Below, one piece after another: positions 45,234 to 56,947 of a stretch of 64,000 nucleotides of DNA. The position numbers and the translations under genes are program-made. Below the pieces are notes generated by a model that worked only from the letters and a program-made list of their open reading frames with translations, was not told where the DNA came from and ran no database searches. Every line of letters begins with the position of its first letter. Within the stretch, counting starts at the first letter, position 1. Origin of the DNA: Artemisia argyi (taxonomy: Eukaryota; Streptophyta; Magnoliopsida; Asterales; Asteraceae); assembly GCA_030686995.1 (NCBI GenBank), contig CM060708.1, positions 103,546,523-103,610,522 on the forward strand. The letters are read 5' to 3'.

Positions 45234-46211
45234 CTAAGGGAGTTGAGAAGGACTAGCAGACATGGGTTTTATAAATTTCATTTGTTCTTCTGCTAGTAAT
45301 TCTATCATAGTCTTTTCTCCCTGATTTTCCGAGGAAGGAATCACAACAGATGAACTTGATGAACCCTCACAAAATTGAGAAATATCAAGGGTAACATCAT
45401 CATCATCATCGTCGAGAAGAGCAGCATTGTGAAATATGGCACGTGTTTTAGCTGCTTGTTCTAAAACAAGTAATTCCTCCTTGCTCAATTCGTTTCTAGC
45501 ATCTCGTTCTTCAGCAAGTAATTCTGCCATGGATTTCTCACGAGAGTTTTGAAACGATGTAGTAGCCAACTCCTCCTTAAGTTCTTTCAATATATCAAGA
45601 GCCTCTAGTAAAAGGTCTTGCTTAGTGTCATGAGGAGTTGCATGGTTCATTTGGTACTGTGGAGGTGGGTTTGAAAACGAATAGTCGTAATTGTTACAAG
45701 GAAATGGATTCCTTGTTTGACAATCCGAACTGAAGTGTGGACCTCCACAGTAATCACAACAGTAAAACTGATGCGGCTGTGGGTTGTATGTGCTAGAGTC
45801 ATAATCGTTATCAGGAAACTGCTCATAGACAAGCGTGTTTCCCGATTGACAATCAGAACTGTAGTGTGAACCACCACAGTACTCACAACAGTAAAACTGT
45901 TGAGACTGATGGTGTGGTAGCTGGTGGAATAAATCAATCGTGTCATGGTAGGAATATGGATCTTGGTTATAGACAGACCCGTTTCCTGACTCTACCATGC
46001 CACAACCGGTGCAATTACCACCATTATAAGAACTACCACACCACTGGCAAACCAGAAGGTGTGGATGAGACATAGAAAGAATCAAAAGGTTAGGGAGGGG
46101 TAGGGATGAAGAATCAAATATGTGAGAGGGTAAAGGAGAATGTTTTTGGATTTTTGGATAAACATTTTGTACAAATGATAAAGAAAATGTTTTTGTGTTT
46201 TTTGTGTTCAT
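45234..46211 (-). CDS. Element C zinc-knuckle protein
   Basis: 325 codons from the ATG at 46211; a second good start is MSHPHLLVCQWCG at 46073. It contains one Cys-rich motif, CQWCGSSYNGGNCTGC, then two near-identical knuckles, CEYCGGSHYSSDC and CDYCGGPHFSSDC (C-x2-C-x3-H-x4-C, one residue shorter than the classic C-x2-C-x4-H-x4-C). A helical charged stretch (LEALDILKELKEEL, AELLAEERDARNEL) and a Asp-rich segment (DDDDDDVTL) follow. Nucleic-acid binding through the knuckles is likely, perhaps packaging of element RNA (inference). There is no capsid domain that I recognise. The ORF begins 135 bases after the PBS, the place where gag normally sits. Confidence 0.7.
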   Translation of the reverse strand: MNTKNTKTFSLSFVQNVYPKIQKHSPLPSHIFDSSSLPLPNLLILSMSHPHLLVCQWCGSSYNGGNCTGCGMVESGNGSVYNQDPYSYHDTIDLFHQLPHHQSQQFYCCEYCGGSHYSSDCQSGNTLVYEQFPDNDYDSSTYNPQPHQFYCCDYCGGPHFSSDCQTRNPFPCNNYDYSFSNPPPQYQMNHATPHDTKQDLLLEALDILKELKEELATTSFQNSREKSMAELLAEERDARNELSKEELLVLEQAAKTRAIFHNAALLDDDDDDVTLDISQFCEGSSSSSVVIPSSENQGEKTMIELLAEEQMKFIKPMSASPSQLP

Positions 46212-46346
46212 TGAAAACTGAATTTAAAATGTTTTCGGGAACAGTTTTGTTTTTATAATAAGAAGATATGAACAAAGGATGGATAAATGTACAATGGAAT
46301 GAATTCCAAGGTCACTAATCAGAAAAACCGTTTAGAAAACGTACAC

Positions 46347-46373
46347 AACCTCCCCGGCAGCGGCGCCAAAACT
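46347..46373 (-). other. Primer-binding site of element C
   Basis: On the minus strand AGTTTTGGCGCCGCTGCCGG follows the 5' LTR at once, nearly identical to the PBS of A. Confidence 0.85.
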
Positions 46374-49300
46374 TGATCGGTTCCGAACGGTCAACTAAGT
46401 TCACCAGGTGATGGTCAACCAGGTCAAACATCTAAAACCAAATCTCCGTGGAATATAGGGGTTTCCCCGGGTCGTTATGTCCCGACGAGGTGTGGATGGT
46501 ATTTAAAACGGGTTTGTGATCGGGTGAATTTGGACAGAAAGGGGTTATGAATGATTACGCTATGAGATGAGGAATGAAAATATCTTAGAAACACTATATT
46601 AACATTTATTGATGATCAGATATACTAGAAACGTAAGCTAGGACTAAAAACGCGTTCGTTTGATTTAAATTTACGTTGACGTACAAAATAAAACGCGAGT
46701 TTTTGTGAAATAAAATACCTACGGATGTGAAAATTACATTTTTACAATCCTAATGATAAAAGAAAATTTTTGGAAAAAGAAAAATAATTTTTACACTATT
46801 TAATTAATTATTATTAATTAATTACTAATTTCCTAATTACTTTTAATTATTACACTAAATTATAACTAATTATGAAAATACACTAAAAATATGAAAATTA
46901 AATTTGGAAAAATCTAAAATATTATAAAACTAATTTTAAAACTGAAAATATATTTTTAAGACTTTTAAATAATTATTATTAATTATTAACTAATTATTAA
47001 TTAATTTAAACTATCATTAATTATTAAAAATACTAAATGAAAAGAGAAAAATATGAAAAAAATTACAGAAATTATTTTACAACTACAGGAACCTAGGAAA
47101 ATTATAAAAACACTAAGTGCTTAAGAAAAATAAGCAAATAAGCAATAAGCTTCTTAAATAGAAGCTATCACTTCATTTATTTTTGGCTTTTTCAAAATTT
47201 TCTTTTACAATCCTACTTAAACATTGAAAACATCAAACTTTTGTGAACACACTTTGGCTGTAACTTAAAATTAAGCACTTGAGAGAGCAAAGTGCTTAAC
47301 AGTTTTGGAAACAAAGCTTATTAGGATTTTTAATGCTTGAAAAAGCTACTTAATAAGCTAACTACTGACCCCTAACACAAAATAAGCTAACAACAGCTGA
47401 TAACAACTAGAAATAAACAAGGAGAAACCAGATAAGTACAGTGAATAAGCTGGATTAACAAAATAAGCAATTCCAAAACTCTGTTCACAAACAGCCCAAT
47501 GTGGTAACCTGTAGGCTTGTGTGGGGCCCACAGGGGTACAAGGGGGGCCAAAGTGATGGATGATCCAAACAGGTGGCATGGAAGGCTTTCCAAAACACCC
47601 AAGAACAGCCAATAAGCTCAAGGATTGAGCTTATTGCATCCTTGGGAAAGTTGGTGCAGGAAACAAAAACTCAAGTCACTTGGTGATATGGCAGTTGAAC
47701 AAGGCAAGCTTACAAGCTAAAAATAAGCAAATTACAAACATTCAAATCCTTAAGCTGACTCATATGAGCATGTAATAGACTTCCAACAATGAATATTAGC
47801 TTTAGATTAAATGAAAATAGCATTTAACTAGCAATGATCCAATCAGTGGTGATGGTTGATGTTTAAGTGAGCATTTACGATTTGGCAGCCAACAAGCATA
47901 AAAAAAACTCAAATAAGCTTATACAAACACAACCTTAAACATCAACAACAACTAATAGCAATAAATAAACAAGCAAGGATCAAACAGATTTAAGAATCAA
48001 ACAAGCTTGGCATGAAAAATAAGAACAAGAAGGAAAAAAAAAGAAAAAAAAAAGTAGCAGCAGTAGCAGTTACAAAAAGGGCCAAATAGGAGCTCAAATA
48101 AGCTAGAATAATAAGCACTTCAGGCCAAACCACTTATGGATCTAACAAGTTGACTTAACAAGGTTCTCAAAACACCAAGAGTCATGTCATAAGCTAAAAA
48201 GATTAACAAGTTATGAGCTGTAAAAAAAACGGGTCAAATGGTAACGTTGGGTGCAGGGCAACTACATGCCCAACTGTCCAACTTTGGACTGCTTAAAAGC
48301 TCGTAGAAAAAATTCCTAAAATTATAAAAAATTTGTTTTTAGAACCACAAGCTGGCAAGGTTTAGGCATAACAAAATTTAAAGCAAATGGCCAACAAATA
48401 ACAGATTTAAAATTACTTGACTAAGGGGTTGTGGGGACTTGTTGTAACTGATGGGGTAGGGCTGCAAATGGGTAAACTTTAGCTATTACTAAAAACTTGA
48501 CCCCAATACTTAAGAACATGTAATCTATACCTGTTTAAGCAGCAAAAAGAACTATCAAAAGCACCTACAAATTTCAAATAAACCTGATGGAGTGGGGCTC
48601 GTATTTAGCTATCTGTTTGCAGCAGTGGCTAAATGGGCAAAAAAAATTGCAAGTTTGACCTAGGGAAAGTCAACCACAGAGTAATGCTCTAATACACTGG
48701 TCCATTTGAAGCAAGTATGAACCAGAAACAATTACGAAAAGGCTTAAACTAGGATTCTACCTAAGCATTAAATAAAAACAGTCATAAGATGAGATTTTTA
48801 GAAAACAAACTTTAAACACTTGAAACCTACTGGAAACTACTGAATTCTACTTAAAAACTACCAATAACACTAAACCAAAGCTAATCTAAATTGGGGTTAG
48901 GGTCTAAAACAGGTTTATGGTCAAATTGGTCCCTTAACCCAAACAGTCCCTTATAGGGATGTTGTTTGATTTCTTTAAACTAAAAATTGATTTCTAAAAC
49001 TGAAACTTACAAGTAGTTGATATATTAAATACTAACTAAGCTAGAGAAGCAGTAGTGAACAAGAACTAAGCAATAAAATAAGCTGATGAGCAACAACTAT
49101 GTTTCCTTTTTTATTTTGATTTTTGTGATATTCTTGAGAACTTAAATAAATAACTTTGAAAACATTTTCTAAAGAAACACAAACCTACAATAAGCTGTAA
49201 AAGCTTATATTAGCTAATAACAATGGCAATAAGTTTAAGAATAAGCACTAGACAGTAAATTAGACAAGAAACAAAGGCTAACTGGGAAATTTTTATTTAT

Positions 49301-50396
49301 TGAAAGCAGTAGTACAATATTTTGATTAAAAGGCTGAGAATACTAACTTAAAACCTCAATAAGCTAAAGTTACATTTTATTTTACACTAATACTAAAACC
49401 TAAAAATCTAACTCTCCATCACTGCACCATCTTTTTTTTCTTTTATAGTGGTACTTTAGGGTTTCCACCAGTACTCTCAGCATCCCCCTCCTTTCTTGAC
49501 CCTTGGATGAGCTTGATTACATCCTGACCCTCAATTTCCTTTTGGCGGGAAAAAGGGATTATAGCATTTGGCAGTTAGCTTTTTGGAAGGAGGGGCAAGT
49601 TTTGGTTTTGTGTGGAGGAAAGGTGAGTAGGGTGGGTGAGTTGCAGAAAAAGGGAAGTGTAGGGGTGATAATGGTGTTGGTGCAGGGTTACAGCCTTACA
49701 GGTCACGGGGGGAGGGAAAGAGGGGTTAGGGTTTGACTTATTTTGACTGGGAGAGGGTATTAAAAAAACGGGGTGTAAAGGTTTTTGTATTTTTGGGCTT
49801 GAGGTGGTGATGGGCCTGGAAGAAGGTAAGGGCTTGGGTTTTATTTTTATTTGGATCTGGATTTTGGGGTAAATTAGTATGGGATCCGTTTGGTTTGGTA
49901 TTTGTAAATCACAAGGACCATTGTTGTACTTTTGGCAAACTTGAGGGACTGAGATGTAAACTTTCAAAAAGCTTCAACAAGGACTAAAGTTGCCAAGTAA
50001 TAATAACCAAAGACCATAATTTCAATTTTCCAAATTTTGAAACCCCGAGGACCAATTTCGCCAAATTTCAAACTCCAGGGACCAAATATGTAATTTCTCA
50101 AAATTTTTACTCCAAGGACCATTTGTGAAAACTTTTACTTTCCAAGGACCATACATGACTTTTTCATTCAAAATTTTTGCTCAAGACTGTTTTTGACGAG
50201 TTTTGAAAGTTGGGGGACTAAAACTGCCAATTATGCAAACTTTGTTCGTTTTTCATTTGTTCTTAAACATTTTGCATCTAGAACGTATAAAACACAATTT
50301 TGGAATATTTTTAGTATTTTGATGCATTTCTGAGTGTTTTTGTATGTTTTGCAGTTCAGATTTGACCAAAAATGATGAGTGTTTGAGCAGTCATCA
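46374..50396 (-). repeat. Element C 5' LTR (right copy)
   Basis: 4023 bases, nearly identical to 39336-43366. A minus-strand TATAAAAG at 49447-49440 followed by a purine-rich leader is a candidate promoter. Confidence 0.92.
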
Positions 50397-51052
50397 CCAG
50401 CCACCACCCGTGTTAGGCTATCCTTCGCTGGACACTCTTATGTGTACCCCCTGGGAATCGCAGAAGATGTGCTGGTCAATGTCGCAGGATTCATGTATCC
50501 CGTTGATTTCATGATCATCGATGATAAAGGAGGTGGATGCATGCCAATAATTCTTGGAGCACCATTCCTTACCACCGCAAGAGCTGTTATTAGGTATGAA
50601 AATAGGAAAATTGAGCTTAAGTCAGGAAAAAGAAAGATTAGCTTTCCCATGACCCCGCGATGTGCGCAAGAAAGCTTGATGAAGAGAAAGCTCAAAAACA
50701 ACATTGACACATCGCCTATTCGTGTTCAGGAAAAGATTCTTGCATGGGAAGCGAGAATCAAAAGTTACAAAGAAACTAAACATGAAGGAAGCAATGGCTG
50801 CAACAAAGTTCATGTCAATTTTGAATATAGTCAACCAACGGGGAATCATGTACCATTCACGAAAGGAGACCTAGTACTCTTAAGACACTCGGAGATAACA
50901 ATACCTCCCGATAAACCAAGTCCCTGGTGGTATGGCCCTTCACAATTGAAGGCATAGGCCAAGATGGGATAGCTAACTTGAGCAGTAAAGGAGGAGGGGA
51001 GGTGACTGCGAGTATCGATCGATTGAAACACCATGCTTTGTGTGATTTTTAA
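50397..51052 (+). pseudogene. Element B protease C-terminal part joined to an integrase C-terminal remnant
   Basis: Continues the protease broken at 39335: VRLSFAGHSYVYPLGIAEDV, VDFMIIDDKGGG and IILGAPFLTTARAVI, the second half of an Athila-type aspartic protease. After a linker of about 90 residues comes FTKGDLVLLRHSEITIP and WWYGP. After a one-base shift near 50935 follow an IEGIGQDGIANL segment and ASIDRLKHHALCDF to a TAA at 51050-51052. This matches the plan of the C-terminal domain of Athila integrase (VGDKVLL... GPF...V... RLKPY). Reverse transcriptase, RNase H and the integrase catalytic core are missing between the two parts. Confidence 0.7.
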
Positions 51053-52812
51053 TTGTTTGAATGTTATTTGTTTCCATATGCATGCTTTATTTTTATTGTT
51101 GGTAGATCATGTTTCAAAATAAACTGGTGAAAATACTTTATTTTGTCGTTTGACTTCGTCTAACTTCATACCAAGGTATTTCGCAAAAGATAAGTGTAAG
51201 GGGAAACCCTAAATATGTTTTTAAGAAACAAAATTGATCATGATTTCCCACAATATTAAATGGACATGTATATTCGTATTTGTTAGAGTCAAATGCTTGT
51301 ATCGAGTCATAATGATGTTTTGCAAGGTTTTCCAGGAAGTAGGACATAAGTTTTTCCAGAAATTTTCCGGAAACTTAACGTAAATATTTCTGCATGTCAC
51401 TTCTAACGGCGTCATGAGTTTACTCTTGACGGCGTCATGTGTAAAATTCTGGAAATTTTGCTAGTTTTGTTTTTCTAACGGAGTCTTAAAGTTTTTGTTA
51501 ATTCTTTAGTTTTATAAACTCTAGGAAATCTGCAAACATTCATTCCACAAGCATTATATCTTACATTGTTTTCTAGGATTTATTAGTATATATAGAGGTT
51601 TTCTCAGGTTTAACAGGTTATGTATGACAAGAAGATTATTTATATTCTGGAAGGGAAGCTTTGATTGTTCATTTTCTTGGAGGAAGATCTAACCTTGTTA
51701 CCACACTATCCACACCGAACGAATCAGGGGAGTATTTGCTTTCATTCTTTTACCTGTTTTACTTTTACATTTTTTAATTGAACATTGGGGACAATGTTCA
51801 TCCTAAGTGTAAGGGGAGGGTAAATGATGATACCTTATAGAATACACTTTAACTTGAGTTTGTTTGTTTGATGGTAGGTGTGTAATAAAACTATGAGAAA
51901 TACTTGTTAGTGTAATTTTAGCGCCAAATTTAAAATTTTTTACAACATTTAGGAGTGAAACTTTAGCCATAGCAAGCGTCTCATGGATAGGAGATTGTAT
52001 GACTAGCACAAAATCGTACTATTCAGAAAAAATTTCCACCCAAATATGTGAGGTTCGCCTTTAGATTTGATAGAAAAAGCATTTACTTTTAGTGCTTATG
52101 AGTGTATCGGTAGCATTTAGATTCTAGAACTTGCGTTAGTGATGCATCCCGAGACCGCTAGTGAGACTACATTCGTATAGTAGGATTTACTACATGATAA
52201 GAGGCATTAGGAATCATCCTTGTGTTAAACCCGTATCATAATTACTTGACCATTTAAGTCATATTATTTGGCTAGTAAAATCAATTAATTTTTCTCACAC
52301 CCTTAGCGTTGTACTCATTTTTAGTACACGAAACCCCTAGTACACCCCTCCGAGCCTATCTTTTCGTTTCTAACTTTAAGCATCTTACTTAAAGGAAAAA
52401 TTTGTTACAACCCACTTAAATGTACACCCAAATCGCCTTAGCCTTCCGTGTATGCACTCATCTTTAGTGCATTATTGTTACATGTTTAAACCCTTAGTTA
52501 ATTATTTAATTGATTACATGGTTGCTAAGTCGAGTCATATCTTGTACATATTGTTTTTGGACGATTGGGACTCATGGGTAAAGTACTTACGTTATGAAGT
52601 AATGGGGAAGAACATCATATTATTACCCCCATATGTGCATTAATATTAAAAGTACTCAAAGTGTTTTGATTATCTTGATTCGAGTCATTAAATTAGTTTA
52701 TTGTAAAGTATATAAAAATTCAAGTGTAAGGGGAATGTTCATTCCCTATGATGTATTATTTTGGATGGTAGGGTAAGAGTGTATGCAAAAAAAAACGACA
52801 AATCAAGAAAAA

Positions 52813-52870
<58 letters not shown>

Positions 52871-53439
52871 AATAAGAAAAGAAAAAAAAACATACGGACT
52901 ACCATCCCGTTTCATTCTATGTTTATTTTATGTTTTTGTAATTTTTCATTTATTAGCTTAAGTCGAGTCTAGTCTTGGCTTAGCAACGCCATATTACATG
53001 TAATTAACCAGGATGATTAACTCGCCACCAGTAAAGATTGCCTATATCCAACAAAACCGTGTTTTCCATATCCCTACACCTAACGTTATAACCCTTTAAA
53101 AGACCTCTTTGATAGTTTATCCTAGGTGCTTACGCCATGTGGTGGAGGTTTGATCCTTTCCCAAGCCTATGGTAATCTATTTTGCTATGACAGGTAGTGA
53201 GAGATGTTTTCCATTTCCATATTGTGATATATACTTTATTACACCCGAGAGATGTGAGTATCTAAACACTATTTGTGAGGTGCTAGTGTATGACCTCCGT
53301 GCTTGTCTTTGGTCTTTAGTTGAACGATTATTTGTTGTAATTACTTTTATATTAGTGTTAAATGACCTCTAACTTGTATTTTGATTAGAATAAAAGCGCA
53401 TTTGCTTGAGGACAAGCAAATCTCAAGTGTAAGGGTATA
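51053..53439 (+). other. Element B 3' UTR with four polypurine modules
   Basis: Homologous to 22521-25025 of A in reverse. AAGTGTAAGGG(G/T)A occurs at 51192-51204, 51805-51817, 52722-52734 and 53425-53437, the last adjoining the LTR. Perfect hairpins precede two of them: GAACATTG-GGGA-CAATGTTC (51780-51799) and ATTTGCTTG-AGGA-CAAGCAAAT (53400-53421). Two TGACG-type sites lie at about 51405-51440. A (TA)n run at about 52815-52867 replaces the T-rich run of A. Confidence 0.75.
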
Positions 53440-54886
53440 TGATGAGGCAAAAAATGATCCATTTTTAGGGGGTCATTTAAGCCCGGAATTGAATTTATTT
53501 GATCAAATATTGCCCTAAATCGTTCCTTTTGTGATTTTAGGTACTTTTGGAGTGAATTCTGGAAAAGGAAGCATTTTGGACGTTTTTTGAGCATAAAAGT
53601 GAAGAAAACGTCAAAGTCTTAATTTTCCTTGCTGGGAACAGTACCTGACGGCATCACAAGGTTCTACATGACGACGTCAAGAGTAAAATAAGAGGTGAAG
53701 TGGATAAAGTCCGTGACGGTCCAGAGAGTTTTACACTAAGGGCATGACGGCGTCACCATAGGCCATCATGGTCCCATTGCATGTGACGGCCCAGAGTAAC
53801 TTTGCACTTGACGGCGTCAGATCTGGATCTAGGCAATCCGATATTACTATGGGCGGCGAGTTGACAGCGTCAGACATTTCTTCTTGACGTCGTCACGATG
53901 GAAAATCTATATATAGTTTTGCAATTTTCATTCATTAAGAGAGGACATTAGAGGGATAACTTGGAGAAACCCTAGCACGATTTTTACTGTTCTTTCAAGG
54001 GTTTTTACCCTTTGAAACCTTTCATGTTCAATTAAGATAAGTATCCTTTCAATTCATTCAATATGTCTATGTGTTGTTTGAATATATCTTACGCTTGTCT
54101 TAAATTTAACATGCTAGGCTAGATCTCTTGTGTGTTTGCCCAGATGTAGTAAAACCTAGATGTTGATTATGGGTTGATTGCTTGTTTATAGTTGTTACGG
54201 ATGAATGATTTCGATGTTAGGCTTAAGAAAACTGGCAGACTTCCATAGGGTAACATGCTTAAACGTCTTAAGAAACATGAACCAATGCGTACTAGGTTTT
54301 TATGGTTGTATTTAATGCATGAGCGAATTCTAATGATCCAATGTTAGGAGTTTCTTGCAGGCTCGACATAGGAGTGAAGTAGGAGCTTATAGAGTTGGGG
54401 AAGTACGTACGCCACCTCACGAATGGTATTAAGGAATATAACCCGTCATCCACGCAACTGTAACAAACTATCAACTTGTAAAAGATATCTAGGGAGTAAT
54501 GAAATATAAGTAAACACAATTCTCCCCATTATTGTTCACACCATTAGTTTAATTATTTTTATTTTCATTTTTGTTATTTTATTTTGATTGCATCTTTAGT
54601 TATTGGGTTAGTTGATTAGAAACTAATTCCGCCCCTCTTCCAAAAACCGAGAATTTTGATTGCTTTTATAAAAATATAAAAAAAAATACAAAAAGAATCA
54701 TCCCTCACCTTTAGACCTAGTTTTTAGGCTTTCTAATCCTAGCGACACTATTCATGAGTTGAACGATCAATCCCCCGGTACTTGTCACTATAATATACTA
54801 CAACGATTAGGTACACTGCCTGGTGGGGGTTGTAAGCTTCTCGAGATCCCTCGAGATGTAAAGCCTGGTGCAATTTCCATGCATCA
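53440..54886 (+). repeat. Element B 3' LTR
   Basis: 1447 bases, TGATGAGGCA...CATGCATCA, aligned throughout with 36122-37569 with scattered substitutions, many of C-to-T type in CpG sites of the TGACG palindromes. Confidence 0.92.
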
Positions 54887-54988
54887 TTATGACACCGACA
54901 AAACATAATAAATGATTAAAAATTTATTTAAATTAATAATAACATTATTGATTGATGTTGTAAATTATTATGCAAATTCTTTGGCCAG

Positions 54989-55467
54989 GTGGAACGAAAA
55001 AATCCTTTCTTGTGTCACTGTAAGAGAGGATTAATTATAGAAAGGATATCCTATACAGTAGATAATTATGGGCTACCATATTATGCATGTCATTTTTCAG
55101 TGGTAAATAATTATACGTTTGCTTAATTATGTAAATATGTAAATAATTTGTTTGTTAACAATACATTTCTTCTTATAATTTTCTTAACATGTAACAGCAA
55201 GGCACAAAGGACTGTGGACACTTCATGTGAAAAGCTGAATTTCAAAAGAAGTACTTTAATCAAGCCTTTTTTTCAACGCAGTGCTCAAACTGCGTTGCTA
55301 AAGCTAATAAGATTGGCCAGCTTGAATCAAGAAACAAGACGTTATTGTGTCAAAACAAACTGTTGATGACAAGAATAAAGACGCTGGAGATGAAGTTAGA
55401 ATTGGTAAGGAATCCTGAGGATCAAGCTTGTCAATCGAGTGCAAGGCTCCATGATCTTTTAAATTAA
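54989..55467 (+). pseudogene. GRF-type zinc-finger protein with coiled-coil tail, pseudogene
   Basis: Exon 54989-55102 follows an acceptor-like TTTGGCCAG and reads NPFLCHCKRG and NYGLPYYACHF. The intron at 55103-55197 has GT and AG ends and the phase is kept. The second exon (55198-55467) reads QGTKDCGHFM, then a TGA at 55228-55230 where GRF proteins usually have Trp, then an unbroken helical tail (ANKIGQLESRNKTLL, RIKTLEMKLELV) to a TAA at 55465-55467. Four Cys/His positions fit a GRF zinc finger, a single-stranded nucleic-acid-binding fold, although the G-R-F signature itself is degenerate. The first exon with the start codon is not visible, perhaps lost to or displaced by element B just upstream. 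Confidence 0.65.
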
Positions 55468-55697
55468 ATGAATAATCTTCATATGTAGTAGATGTTGTTG
55501 TTTTTAAATAATGTGTTAATGTTGTTGTATAATTGAATAATAACAGTTGTTGTTGTAGTTGTTTAATGTAGTAATGTTTAACGTGTTATTGTTGTGTTGT
55601 TAATTAAATAAAAACACATTAGACGTTAATTATCTAAACATAACAAATAAACACAACAAAAAACATTACACAAAATACATTAAACAAAATAAAATAC

Positions 55698-55745
<48 letters not shown>

Positions 55746-56007
55746 TATCTTATAAAGAGTGTTAGAATATCTAAATAGGGAGAGTCAATATATCCCAACC
55801 CAAATATTAATAATAGACTTCACAAGATAACACACATGTACCCATGTTTTTAACTATATCTAATTTAATAATAAGAGTAGCAAACTGAAATTTTACTTTT
55901 CTTACCTAAAAATATGAAATTGATTTGATAACAAAAGTGCTAAACTGAAACTTTACTTTCTTACACAGAAACATGAAACTTAATATTAGTTGGGGAAGAC
56001 AATCTTA

Positions 56008-56049
<42 letters not shown>

Positions 56050-56580
56050 CGAGATGATATTTAAAATAAAGTAAATGAGGTCTCGAGTATGAAAAAGTCA
56101 TTTATCAAAAAACGTAAAAACGTTTGTATCATTAAAAAAATGCATTTGAGTATGGTCAAAGTGGTGATTATAGATGTTACTTTTTTTATTTTTTTAATAG
56201 GCAATTTATTTTTTTGTTAACTATTTGTAATTTGATAACACGCCGACAAAACACATAATTAGAAATTAAACTAAAAGTAATTACAAAATAATTAAGTATT
56301 AATAACAAAAACTAAAAAAAATAATAAAATAAAGTAAAGTAAAACTAAAAAGGAAATGAAAAGACAAAAAGAAAAATAAGGATGTTGTAAAGTACAATTT
56401 AGTTAAAGAAACATTACTGCAATTATTAGTTTTTTAAGATTCGAACTATTTGGTTAAAATACAATGTTTGGTTAAAGGTCATTTGGATTTTGGGAAAAAA
56501 GTAGTGGTTGCGAAGAAAAGGGTATATTTGAACTATTAATTGTATAAGAAACAAAATAATGTTATAAATGAAATAAATAA
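55468..56580. repeat. AT-rich DNA with long poly(A) runs
   Basis: No gene. Poly(A) of about 40 at 55701-55740 and of about 39 at 56009-56047. From about 56160 to 56330 the sequence is the left arm of a long inverted repeat whose right arm is at about 57605-57775. Confidence 0.6.
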
Positions 56581-56582
56581 TA

Positions 56583-56855
56583 CTCCCTTCATCTCAAAAT
56601 AATTGTCCCCGACAATAAACACATAGTTTAAGAAAAATATAATTAATATTGCTTTTATCTCTCTTACTTTTTTGCCAAATGACAGGTTTGCCCTTAACCA
56701 ATTAATTAACACTTTTTTAAATTTTGTAATATTAATTTCAATAAAGGGTAATATAGTAAACTTGACCAAACCCCATTATCTATTTTTGGTAAGGGACAAT
56801 TAAATTGGGACATCCAAAAATGATAACATGGACAATAAAAATGAGACGGAGGGAG
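56583..56855. mobile_element. Stowaway-like (Tc1/mariner) MITE
   Basis: 273 bases with TIRs CTCCCTTCATCTCA and TGAGACGGAGGGAG, extended inward by ATTGTCC and GGACAAT, flanked by TA at 56581-56582 and 56856-56857. TIR motif and TA TSD are diagnostic for Stowaway. Non-coding. Confidence 0.88.
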
Positions 56856-56947
56856 TAATAATTAATGATTAAGTTATGTTATAAATGAAATAAATGATAA
56901 TGATTATTTATAATGACTGGTCTATGATGGGGTGTCTTTCCTAAGTT

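Larger units (their letters stand above)
39336..50396 (-). mobile_element. Element C: LARD-like LTR element with 4-kb LTRs, nested in B
   Basis: Two direct LTRs of 4031 and 4023 bases enclose a 3007-base interior. The flanks are ACAGC (39331-39335) and CCAGC (50397-50401), a TSD with one mismatch. The PBS lies beside the right LTR, so it reads on the minus strand. The interior codes for a zinc-knuckle protein and acidic fragments but no gag, protease or polymerase. Long LTRs with a short interior match the LARD class described in cereals (about 4.4 kb LTRs and 3.5 kb interior). The LTRs differ by scattered single bases only, so the insertion is recent. It splits the protease region of B. Confidence 0.92.
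36122..54886 (+). mobile_element. Element B: Athila-like non-autonomous Ty3/gypsy retrotransposon with element C nested inside
   Basis: LTRs at 36122-37569 and 53440-54886 (1448 and 1447 bases), identical TSDs TTATG at 36117-36121 and 54887-54891, PBS after the left LTR and polypurine tract before the right one. The plus-strand order is gag, protease (split by C), integrase C-terminal remnant, 3' UTR. Without C it is about 7.7 kb. It belongs to the same broad family as A (gag N-terminus, UTR and LTR motif all alike) but the LTRs clearly differ, so the two are separate subfamilies. Confidence 0.93.
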
